A DNA stretch of 64,000 nt, taken from the NCBI RefSeq assembly GCF_000149955.1, contig NC_030992.1, positions 899,073 to 963,072 of the forward strand. Reading direction: 5' to 3'. The DNA is from Fusarium oxysporum f. sp. lycopersici 4287. Taxonomy: Eukaryota > Ascomycota > Sordariomycetes > Hypocreales > Nectriaceae. This document shows, piece by piece, positions 54,501-64,000 of the stretch (position 1 is its first letter; the number at the start of each line of letters is the position of its first letter). The notes under the pieces are model-generated. The model saw only the letters and a list, made by a program, of their open reading frames with translations, ran no database searches and was not told where the DNA came from. Both the position numbers and the translations under genes were made by a program.

Positions 54501-54824
54501 GTAGCTTCGGGGAGCCGTGTCTCGACCACGGTCCTCGTGAAAACTAGCATGAGAGGGAGCTCCTTCAAAGGCAGAGCGAGGGCGATCCGGGACGAAAGAG
54601 CGTCGGTCGTGTTCAGCTAAGTCGCCAGAGGAGCGACCATAGCGGGAGAAATGGGAACGTCCATCATCAAATTCGGAACCTCGTTCGAAGCGATCAGACC
54701 TGCTTGGTGCGACCTTGTATCGTCTGATTGTGGTTTTGCGATAGCGCTCGTCGTCTGAAGAGCCATCGTCTCGCTCCCAGTCCCTCTCACGATAGACGCG
54801 AGACTCTCTGTAGACGTCACCCAT
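51515..54824 (-). CDS. Large RS-rich protein with Ala/Gly-rich helices (DUF3824-type)
   Basis: Two exons, 52607-54824 and 51515-52554, with a 52-bp intron (GTGAGC...AATAG), give 1085 residues. The N-terminal 350 residues are Arg/Asp/Glu-rich with Pro blocks. Between about 360 and 600, five Ala/Gly-rich hydrophobic segments (EGALAGAGVTALLNSRR, KVIAGAALGALGTEALRRA, GLGIAAVALAAAGAAKYY, KAALGTVAAAGIAKHIR, GAEIAGAAVAAKAAHHVWK) alternate with Arg-Ser dipeptide runs. After the splice the C-terminus is Pro-rich (GPPGPPPPPPGPPGPP). The layout matches fungal proteins with repeated, Pro-rich DUF3824 regions; the function is unknown. The Arg-Ser content suggests a nuclear or condensate role. Long antisense frames here come from its repetitive composition. 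Confidence 0.8.
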
Positions 54825-56870
54825 CGCGGGGTGTCACAGGTGGGGTATAGGGCTGTGCAATAAAGTTATGAGGATCCAAAAGAGGGAATTTCGTAAAAAA
54901 TGGAAGTAAATCCAAAGGTTTAGTATAGAAAACGCCTAACGAGAAATCAACAGCGAAATCTAGCTTTGTTGTTTGTATGTTTGTATGAGGAAGAAGGGGA
55001 CGGGAGAGAAGTGGTCTGGTGGAGGGGGAAAAGCTGGGAAGTAACCAAGATGAGCTATGACGGAACCTGCTGGGAGAAGAAAGGAACTGGGTACCCGGAA
55101 TGAATGGCTGGGCTTTGATTCTGATTCATCCAGGCGCAGTTAGCGTGGGCATGGGCATGGACATCAGTGCCCAGTTCCAGAGTGTGAGTGTGCGTGGAGC
55201 CCTTAAACTTCAGTGGACGGCTTTTCTGACAGGGGTTGGGAAAGAAAGCCTGCTGTGGCTATGATGGAAGATGATGCTGCTTGTGCAGTAGAGCATGGCA
55301 CGGGATTGGGCGAGATATCGTGATGGGTGGCAGAAGGTCTCTTGTTCTGCCCGGCTGATGCTGGGCGTTCTGAGACCGAAGCCAATCAGGCCTTTAGTAG
55401 AGTCAACTTCAATGCAACCTCAGATAGAATCTGTAGTCTTGGGGAGAAGAGAATGGTTCTTTTCTGGGTTATCTCGGGCAGTTTCTTGAATGTTGAAAGG
55501 CTCGACTGTCAGGGATCATTTATGCCCGAAATACGATTCGAAGATCCACAGACGATATCAAGAATATCGAGTCCATCCAGTCCAGTCGAGTTGGGCACAG
55601 AGCCTCACCAAACGCATTTACTCAAAATGCAAACAAGCATCCAATATCTAGTACCCAATAGTCGTCGAATATACTCTTTGTCCCGTCTCTTTCAACCCTT
55701 GTTACACCAAACGGTTCATGTAAATGCCCGTCTCGAGTTAAACAGACCCAGGCCTATCCCGCCTTGTCTCTCGTCTCAATTAAAACCCCAACAAACTTGA
55801 AAAGTCAAAAGACAAAGACCAAACTCGCATGGGGTTACCCTCCATCTCGGGATCTAAGGAGCACCCCTCAAACCAAGGCCCAGTTCTTCATCGACAGGGA
55901 CATTTCCTAGAACTCGAGGAATGAAAAGAATGAGGCGACGAAGCTTTCCATTTCCTTACCTAGAGACTGGACGTGCCGAACCGTGAACCTTGGTCAATCT
56001 CGTGCGAATCAATATGCTTGAGCATGCATCATCATGAACACGTCCAGGTCTCCACTCGGACTGCTGTCGCTGTTGTCGTCATAGGCTTTTAATGGAAGAA
56101 CCCCACCTCTTAAAACCCTTGACCCATCAACGATCAACATCTTGGTTCTTATTCTTACCAGCGGAGTCACCTCACCTCAGCCAAGGTCCATCCCATTATT
56201 AACAGTAATAAAAAAAAACCATAAAAAACAAATCATCAGGAGAGACATTTCCAGAGTCATCAGGCTCCGCTTTTCAAGGTCAATTGATTACGCGGTCTCT
56301 TGAGGGTTTGAGTCACCAGACTCTCTTTCACAAGACCACATGCACAATCAGATGCTGACAGCCTTATTCCACGCACTACCATCGTCGAGAAGGGTCTCCG
56401 TCTGATGGGCTTTTCCGTAGTTCCGTGGTGTTCTCATGACTGGAATGTTCCATGCTTCTGCCTTTTCCCATATCAGCATGGCGGCGTTTTCAACACGACA
56501 GTCTTATGAGATCGGGCAAAAGCACTTTAACTCCAGGGATGGAGAATACAAGGATTGGTTCTCTGTTGTAGAGAAGAGGCGTTTGGTTTTGCGCTCTTTT
56601 AAGCCACATTCAATAATGCATCCTTGCTTCGAGCAGACGAATTATCACCGAGTGCTTTACAGGGTAGTCAAACTGAACATCTTGGCCAATTCACAAACAT
56701 TGGCTACTGGTTTATGCAAATCTGTTATCAATTCTCTTATGCTAAACCCGAATTCCCATGTTTTAACCTAAACTCCATAATCAGTTGTATATAACCCCAA
56801 GCCATAACTCCTTCTGCTTGGCTCTGTATCAGCGCTGTATGCTACATGCTTGTATTCCTTATCCATCCAT
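54825..56870. other. 2-kb gene-free stretch
   Basis: Upstream region of the RS-rich gene and downstream region of Erv41. A plus-strand frame at 55327-55800 (157 codons) has no motif or codon pattern to support it. No repeats longer than simple A runs (56208-56230). Confidence 0.5.
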
Positions 56871-58096
56871 CTACTGATCAAAGCCCTCCTTGGTTCCCAA
56901 AACACCAACACCACCGTTACTGCGTCGTCGTCGACCGATCACATCGTGGATCCAATCGCTGATTGTGAAACCCCAGTGTCCAGCAACGAGAACACCACTC
57001 ATGATGTTGATGACCTTGACCAACAGGCTAATGATGCCGTCGCGGCTCTCGTGAACGGTCAACAGGATTGGCTCGATATCGTACTTGAAGAAAATACCAG
57101 GGATATATCGCTCGTCCACCGCCTTACTCTGCTCGGTAACGGCATATTGGTTGGTAAGGATGGACTTTGAGTTGACGCTATACACAGTAGGCACAACAGA
57201 GAGGTAGTATTGAAACTTGTGGAAGTTGTCGGGAGCTGTGTTGACGGTGCCGTCGAGAGGGTTGACCAGCGACGGGTAGAATGGGCCGTATGAAAGCTCC
57301 GAAATGATGTGCGAGAAGTTGAACTCTGTGACTGGTTAGCACACGATATGGACTACAATTCGCGAACTTACTGCTGTGGTCGAGATGCTCGCCATTACCC
57401 CGATAACCATGGCCTCGCGCAGTGATATGGAAATCACCCTGCACCTTGTTCAAGTCCAAACTTCCATAGATACGACAGCTGTCGGCATTGCCCCTGAACT
57501 TGGGTGTCTTTGCCCACTTGGCCCTCTTCTTGCCAAGCGCAACAATATCGTGAACGTGCTCCTCGCCGAAACCCTCATCTTCATATCCCAACTCGTTATA
57601 TCCAGAGCCAGTGTTGACGCGGCCTTGGCTATCCCGCCCGAGCTTGTGCATGCCCTTGTTGTCGACCCATTGACTCCAGAGTGTCCTATCAGCCTTGAGA
57701 CGCTTAGCAGCTAGGATATGATCGCCAGACGCATCCTGGACATTAACATGGATATCGTCGCAGTTCATCTTCACCACGATGTCCATGTTGATCTGAAGCT
57801 CTCGCGAAACACCAGCCTCGACTTCGAAGTTGTGAGACTCTGCGCCGCGCCACCAGCGACCGAGTTCGCCCCAGATGAGGACAAGTGAGATGATAGACAC
57901 GGCAACTGTCCATTTTCCACCTCCCGATGTTCGTTGGATGTATTGCGGCTTCGATTTGGCTGTCAAAAGTTAGCGCGAACATAAAGCCAGCAGCAATGAG
58001 AGACATACGAAATGCATCGAAAGCGCTGACCAAGCTTCCCTCCTTAGGACCAAACCTGTCCTCGTCATAATCTGACTTTTCCATTCCGTTCATCAT
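56871..58096 (-). CDS. ERV41: COPII vesicle protein Erv41 (ERGIC2 family)
   Basis: A cargo-cycling membrane protein that with Erv46 forms a retrograde receptor returning ER residents from the Golgi. Three exons, 58009-58096, 57372-57959 and 56871-57325, with introns of 49 and 46 bp, give 376 residues. The N-terminal AFDAFPKSKPQYIQRTSGGG is the family signature, completed by the first splice. It is followed by TM1 (WTVAVSIISLVLIWGELG), then FEVEAGVSRELQINMDIVVK and the lumenal beta domain. Near the end lies GIFFKYDIEPILLTV, then TM2 (DGIISLLVKVINIMSGVLVA). The closest sibling, Erv46, has no W-R-G-A-E and the Cys pattern differs, so Erv41 is the better call. Confidence 0.92.
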
Positions 58097-61000
58097 TGTT
58101 GCAAAAGTCTTCTAGTCCCGCTAGCTCGAATATATACAATGAAAGCTGTTTCGATGTTGTGACGTCGCGAAATCGGTCCCGTCGCAAATTATGGTCGAGA
58201 GCCACTTGATCAACAGCAAATGCGCAAAGGTATTTGAGCCTATTGCCGCATGCCTCGGTGAAATAACGGTCGAAGGACTGGAAACCAATTGGAACCGGTT
58301 TCAGTGGTCTTGAGGGATTCGTTCGAGAGTCGACCGGGAATTTGTTGGTGAACGAAATTGGGAATTCTCGATGTCGTCGCTTCGTTGCGCTGACAGCCGC
58401 AATCAGAAAGGACAGCTATCTGTAACTAAACTCATCCCCTGAAGCAGCGTCGTCAGGGTCCAGTCGCTGATTGGTGGGCAAGGCCAAGATGGGATAAAGT
58501 GTCGCCGAACCGAGCTTGTTCCTGAACCAATGTCGGCTTTAAAGCGGATTTACTCGAGTAGCGGTTCCACTACAAGCACAAATGGCGACACCACTGCGTC
58601 TATTCGAAGCCTCCTCGCTTGAGATCGTCAGTTCTCATGATAACATATGATACTAGTGATCACCTATCATGAGGCTGGTAGAAGATAGCTTTGAGACATC
58701 AGCTAGGATAACGGCTGCACCGAGCATCATGATAGACCGCACCTGGATTTCGTGAATTCACGTATGAAATTTCAAACGAACAAACCAGATATTAGCCCGG
58801 GACTCATACTCGAGAATTGATATTTTCTTCGAAGTTACCATAAGATTGTGTCTAAACTACTTTGGATTAGGGGCATGGTGGCTGTTCCGGTTGAACAGAT
58901 ATTTCTCTTGTCAATGCTTGTCACGCATTATTGCTATGGCCGGAACGGAGACCAGTCCTTGAACTTGGCATGAATTGACTTCAAATAATACTGGCATTTA
59001 TTTACTTCAAGATGATTCAACTGCAGATATCGTGCAACATGTGGGAGTGTCTATCGAAGGTACGTTTTCGGACGACGGGCTCATGATATGCCAATCAGAG
59101 GAAGTGTAAGTCGTACCAAATTGGCCTTCGAATTAATGGAGCCAGCTGTCATAGTTAATTAATTCTTGGGTATTTTAAAGAACATATTGTGAGACTGCAT
59201 GCAGCTCAATCATAGGCAAATACTGGACAGAGTCACAACTCACAAGCGCTTACACAATGACTATCTTCCTCAGTCATTTGTAAAAAGAAAGGCCTTACTT
59301 GAAACTGTAAGAAGTTATCAGTTTAACAGGGAATATCTAATATCTCGGAATAAAGCTCATATTTATGCTGTACTTCGTAAGAAATTGCTCAAAGGTTGGA
59401 CGGCACTGTCTTGACTCTTGTGAGTATTTGGAATAGTTTAGACATACTCGAAGATTCGAATATTCAAATACAACACTGATCCTGTTTGAGGAATATTGAT
59501 CATTTAATTGTCCCATTTACGACAAAACTTATAAAGTGCAGAGGAATAATTTGATAGAGATTTCAGGGGCAAAAACGCCGTAATGGTTTGTCACGACCAT
59601 CATGTGTATCAATGCAAAGAGGTAAAGCATTCCAAGAAGCATCACTAACATAAACCTACTCGGTCCGACTGTATCTCGACAAAGTCGATCATCTCAGCAC
59701 TGTTGAATGAATACTGGGTCCATCATCCATTTTCTGGGGGATTTTCAAGGGCAGAGTTGGTTCGGACCAATTCCCCACCATCTCGATCCTCCGAGATAAA
59801 GTAAATGGAGAATATGGAGAAGCAAATGGGTCGAGCGTTGGTGTGCATGGATGTCGATTGTTTAAATCAATCTCACATGTTTAGATATCTATGGTTTCAA
59901 CTGTAATTGAAGCCTGTTAAACCCGATCAACGGGAATACGAATCACGTGCTCTCCCTACCTGTAGTCAATCATCTCGGCGCCGAGACGGGAGACCACGCG
60001 AACGACAACGGGACAAGGTAAACTTGGCATCTGGGCATCTTGGCATACCAGACCCTGGGTCGCGAATCGGTAAAGTGTGCCGATAAGCGCCTTGGCATTG
60101 AACAAAGATATCGACGACATGTTTTGTGTTTGAAGCATTAACGACACCGAAAGCGCGCTCAAGAATAAGGAAAATAGCATGGAGATGGGCATTTAGGAGA
60201 GGCAAATAATGATCAATTAGGTTTCTGGCAGAGGCGAAAGAAATGGGTGAATCGGGGGGAATAACCTTGCAGGGCGGACTTCTCCATTCAGGCAAGGCAC
60301 GGTACGGCAGCGGCAAGTCTGGATTCCTGGCGTCGTACGTTGGTTGTAATGGAGACCATTCTTTGCAACGGCGTAAACCTTCCAGAACCCAACGGTCATC
60401 TTTGTCGACTGTTGGATGTAACAACTGAGGACATACGGAGTACAGTAACCGTATACTGCAGAGTAGGAAGAGGGAATACGACCAAGCATCTGTACTGTAG
60501 CTGCAGTGCAAGATCAAAACAAGAACGAACCACCAACTCAAACCATTCCCCAACCCCTGATCACTTCGTATCAATGCGTAATCATGCTGCCCCCTCCATC
60601 GCAGCAAAAATAGGTACCTGACGCCGCTAATGTGACGGTTCCCGGGTCTCGCTCACTCCGTTTGAGCCACTCAACAGCTCGTGTCACCCTCCTTCTTCGC
60701 GATCCACCGTCAATCTCATTGGTTCTAGCCTCTGTTTCTCCCTCCCTCTCTCGCTCCCTTTTAATTGCATTGCGCGCTTCTGCATGTACCTCACCTTGCG
60801 GCAAGTACCTATTCCCACCTACTAACGCACGCATTAACCCCCGTCGCCCGTTTCCATTTCTTTTCCTTGGCACTTTGACTTCTTCAACAACATCGATTCA
60901 TCGCAGACTTTACGTCGACCGTTTGTCCTTTTAATCGGTCAGATCGACTCACACTCTTTGACTGCTCGGTCAGTTTACGATAAATTCCACAGATTTATCG

Positions 61001-61105
61001 ATATTTCGACGAAGCCCTCGCTGGGCGCGTCTATCGCTCGTTCCCGTCGATTTCCATCGCTCGCTCTCAACCTCGCTCGCTTCATTTCACTCGCATTCGC
61101 CCACG
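58097..61105. other. 3-kb gene-free stretch, promoter side of GH76
   Basis: No supported gene. The minus frame at 59956-60607 is rejected. Small frames near 59199-59414 lack context. The last 450 bases (60650-61105) are CT-rich with repeated TCGCTC words and are probably the promoter and leader of the GH76 gene. One CACGTG lies at 59944-59949. Confidence 0.5.
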
Positions 61106-62648
61106 ATGAAGTCCATTTTTTCAACCGGCGCCGTTGCGCTTTTGGCCTCAACGGGTTTCGTTAACGCCCAGTCGCCTTATAGCATTGCATCCACAGGTGC
61201 GGTCCCCCAACGGTTGGCTCGGAGGTAAACAGACATTAACTTTAGCAACAGCCGACATCAAGAAGTCAGCCAAGCAACTCGCTGCTGACTTGATCACATA
61301 CTACCACGGAAACGACCCTGGCGGTATTCCTGGTATTCTGCCTGGTCCTCCTCCCAATGGTGACTACTACTGGTGGGAAGGTGGTGCTATGTGGGGGACG
61401 TATATGGATTACTGGAAGTGCACCGGCGATTCTACCTACAACAAATTGGTGATGCAGGCCATGCAGTTCCAAGTCGGCGATGATCAGGACTACCAACCCG
61501 CCAACGTTACTCTGTCCCTCGGAAACGACGATCAAGGCTTCTGGGGAATGTCCGCCATGTTGGCTGCTGAGCTGGACTTCCCCAACCCTGCTTCAGACCA
61601 GCCTGGATGGCTTGCCCTCGCTCAGGCCGTTTTCAACACTCAGGCCAATCCTGATCGACATGACAGCACTTGCAACGGTGGTCTTCGATGGCAAATTCCT
61701 CGAACTAACAACGGTTACGACTACAAGAACAGTCAGCGCCCCTCTTGAGATATTTACCTTGATCGACTCTGTACTAACTTCTAAAAGGTATTGCAAACGG
61801 ATGCTTCTTCAACTTGGGTGCCCGACTTGCTCGCTACACTGGCAACAAGACTTATTCCGACTGGGCTGAGAAGACCTGGGACTGGATGGAGGGCGTCGGT
61901 TTCCTTGACCCTACCACTTATAAGATTTATGACGGTGCTCATGTCGGAACTAACTGTACCGATATCAACAAGGCTCAGTTCTCTTATAACTCTGGTGTCT
62001 TCCTCCAAGGCGCTGCTTTCATGTACAACCATGTAAGTCGGCCTAAACATGATACTAATGACAATTCACTGACTTCTTCAGACCAATGGTGAGCAGAAAT
62101 GGAAGGACCGTGTAAGCAAATTGGTCGACGCTACTATCAGCAACTTCTTCCCCAAGGATATCGCTGTGGAGATTGCCTGCGAGAACCACGGCACCTGCAC
62201 CACCGATATGTACTCATTCAAGGGCTACGTCCACCGTTGGATGTCTCAGGCAACACATCTCGCTCCCTTTATCAAGCCAAAGATTCTTCCTGTTCTCCAG
62301 ACATCAACCGAAGCTGCCATCAAGCAATGTACTGGAGGAGACACAAAGCGTGTTTGCGGCTTTAAGTGGGCCAGCGGTGTCTATGATGGCAAGACAGGTG
62401 CCGGTCAGCAGATGAACGTCCTTGCTGCCGTTTCGTCTCTTCTCATGGAGAACACACCTCCTCCTGTCACGGCCAAGACTGGAGGTACCTCCAAGGGTAA
62501 CCCCAACGCCGGCAATGTCGGAGACGGCAAGATTGATAGGACCTACAAGCCTTTGACCACTGCAGACAGGGCTGGTGCTGGTATCATCACTTTCTTGGTT
62601 CTGTCCTTCGCATGCGGCATCTTCGGCTGGATGAGCATGGGCAAATAG
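61106..62648 (+). CDS. DCW1: GPI-anchored GH76 mannan endo-1,6-alpha-mannosidase (Dfg5/Dcw1 type)
   Basis: Cuts GPI-glycan alpha-1,6-mannose and helps attach GPI proteins to the wall glucan. Four exons, 61106-61196, 61252-61731, 61788-62032 and 62082-62648, with introns of 55, 56 and 49 bp, give 460 residues. Residues 1-22 are a signal peptide. The catalytic pair Asp123-Asp124 is in LSLGNDDQGFWGMSAM. YYWWEGGAMWGTYMDYW and NGGLRWQIP are further family marks. At the C-terminus a hydrophobic tail (GIITFLVLSFACGIFGWMS) follows a Gly/Asn-rich linker, giving a GPI-attachment signal. Fungi usually have several such genes. Splice joins restore STADIKKSAKQ and KNSIANGCFFNL. Confidence 0.93.
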
Positions 62649-64000
62649 ATGATCTTTCTCGGTTTCTGAATATGCCGAAAGACGAAGTCCGGCATGCACA
62701 ATTGTGCTTCTTTTGCAGCCTTGTATTTGGAATCTGAAGAAATGATCTTTGGGGCGTTGGATGGAGTATACTTGACCTAGATAGCCTGGTAGGCTGGATA
62801 TCTATTCTCTAAATGTTATAATGTTTTATCATTTACTCTGTGCCTTGCAACTAGTGAGAACAGTCGCACAATTCTACTAATGTTCAGAGGCCCAAACACT
62901 TTGCTATATAACTAGCGACCGACACAAGCACATCAATAGCATGGTTTGATTGACCGAATTGAGCATTTACTGGATTGTTAATGGATTTTCGTCATGACCA
63001 CGCGGCTCTAATTTGAGAAACTGGGTCATAGAATCGATATCACAGCACAATAGAGTTTGACAAAAAGTCGGTATGTTTTGCACCGTGCTTGCGCAGATCC
63101 TGATAATCTCCATAGAGTATCTCGCTTCTGGATACTCGGCAATTTGATCACTGCTATGAAACGGAGGCAGTATGAGAATATGACTTGATGCTTTAACGGT
63201 CACCTTGAAACGTCAATGGTTCGGGCTTGATATGATTGGTGATGGGGTTGTGCCATTGTGGGACTGAGACAAGCTGTCTTTCTCTTAACAGGTCTTATAA
63301 CACCGAGGAGAAGCCTTGAAAGAATGATGAGTGCCTCTTCGAATGCCAGCTGTCATTGTAGAGCATCGTCGCGAGGTCCAATAGTGGGGTGAAACTCTCT
63401 TTCTCGAAAATCTCCACAGGCGTTGACAAACTGGCACATGACCGATTACAGTGTCTCTAGTGCCACTTCGGAACGACAGCAACATGCCACATCAAGATCA
63501 CGGCCATGTTTATATTGAAAGATGGCATGGCATGAAGTGAACATAGGCGCCCTATACTCACGAAACACTTCGAAATTGGACAATGTATAAGCGATGTTTT
63601 CGGAATACTCGGAAAGTCGGAAAGTTCAGTGTTGATGAAGTGCTCTCTTACTCGTCCTGTCTATTTTTACATACAGAATAGTCTATTCAGATGGAGCATA
63701 TCCGTTTTGGAACAAGATCTGGGGAAGAGACGTGGGCCAAGCAGGGCTCGGATCTGATAACATGGGGAGCTTCGAGATCTCGGTCAGAGCATAGCACAAG
63801 TTGGTAAGACGATAGGATATCAACGTTTCTATCTCGTAAAAGATGGGAATTGGGTCTCGAAAACGAGAAAGACCATTGTTCAGTCAAGATTTGAGGGACA
63901 CAACCTAGATCTAAGGCGGGAGTGGCCGTTGCTAGCCTGTTGTCTCTAAAGATCTTGGGTGCAGATGTGGTAACTTTCCTTGGGTGTTTGTACATCAGAC
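62649..64000. other. Right end, no supported gene
   Basis: Short frames without motif. On the minus strand 62967-63500 gives protein-like pieces (CQFVNACGDFRE, then LAFEEALIILSRLLLGV) interrupted by stops, which may be another relic. The frame at 63687-63995 (102 codons, minus) reaches nearly to the edge and cannot be judged. Confidence 0.4.

Noticed and set aside
53595..54620. 341-codon plus-strand open frame
   Set aside because: Lies antisense to the RS-rich gene, whose Arg/Asp/Ser codon repeats keep the opposite strand free of stops. No motif or start context.
59956..60607. 213-codon minus-strand frame
   Set aside because: No family motif, odd composition, overlaps equally long frames on the other strand, and no supporting promoter or splice signals.
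63687..63995. 102-codon minus frame at the right edge
   Set aside because: No motif, and the window ends before upstream context can be judged.

Overview
The window reads as nuclear DNA of a filamentous ascomycete, most likely a Fusarium or close relative in the Nectriaceae. Genes are intron-poor. Introns are 43-86 bp with GTRAGT/GTATGT donors, CTAAC/GCTGAC-like branch sites and CAG/TAG acceptors. The gene set is typical of Sordariomycetes: 2EXR and Clr5-domain proteins, a DUF6454 protein, a GH76 cell-wall enzyme, Rxt3 and an RS-rich DUF3824-type protein. The genus is an inference from gene content and style; no marker gene was compared. I see no rRNA, tRNA, CRISPR array or intact transposon.

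Layout. 0-6.5 kb: the 5' end of a secreted GH10 xylanase with two GGCTAA boxes upstream, a decayed short-chain dehydrogenase, a Clr5-domain gene, a five-exon FAD synthase and a 2EXR gene. 6.5-12.5 kb: a gene graveyard with two minus-strand coding remnants broken by stops and frameshifts; several stops fit C-to-T changes at CpA, as repeat-induced point mutation (RIP) would leave. 12.9-24.6 kb: a small P-loop kinase, an F-box protein, a PHO89-type phosphate symporter, the mitochondrial SDH assembly factor SDHAF4 and the histone deacetylase subunit Rxt3. 24.6-34.8 kb: a gene-poor 3 kb stretch, an NMNAT-like nucleotidyltransferase, a damaged C2H2 gene, another remnant, a DUF6454 protein, a second 2EXR protein and a VOC-fold protein. 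34.8-44.8 kb: a secreted multicopper oxidase, an amino-acid permease and a 2OG-Fe(II) dioxygenase. 45-64 kb: mostly core cell biology, with the spliceosomal DEAH helicase Prp2/Cdc28, an ER DnaJ (Scj1-type), a tiny CxxC protein, the RS-rich protein, Erv41 and a GPI-anchored GH76 (Dfg5/Dcw1-type).

How the genes work together. There is no biosynthetic cluster or operon-like unit. Three genes belong to one compartment theme: Scj1 (ER folding), Erv41 (ER-Golgi cycling) and GH76 (GPI wall protein) lie within 13 kb, but their spacing and orientation do not suggest coregulation. The most unusual non-coding signal is an 18-bp interrupted palindrome, TTAGG-N6-ATCCTAA-like, found at five places, three of them in a ~50-bp tandem array. 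No clearly novel multi-gene system was found. Exon boundaries were derived by hand from splice signals and reading-frame continuity.
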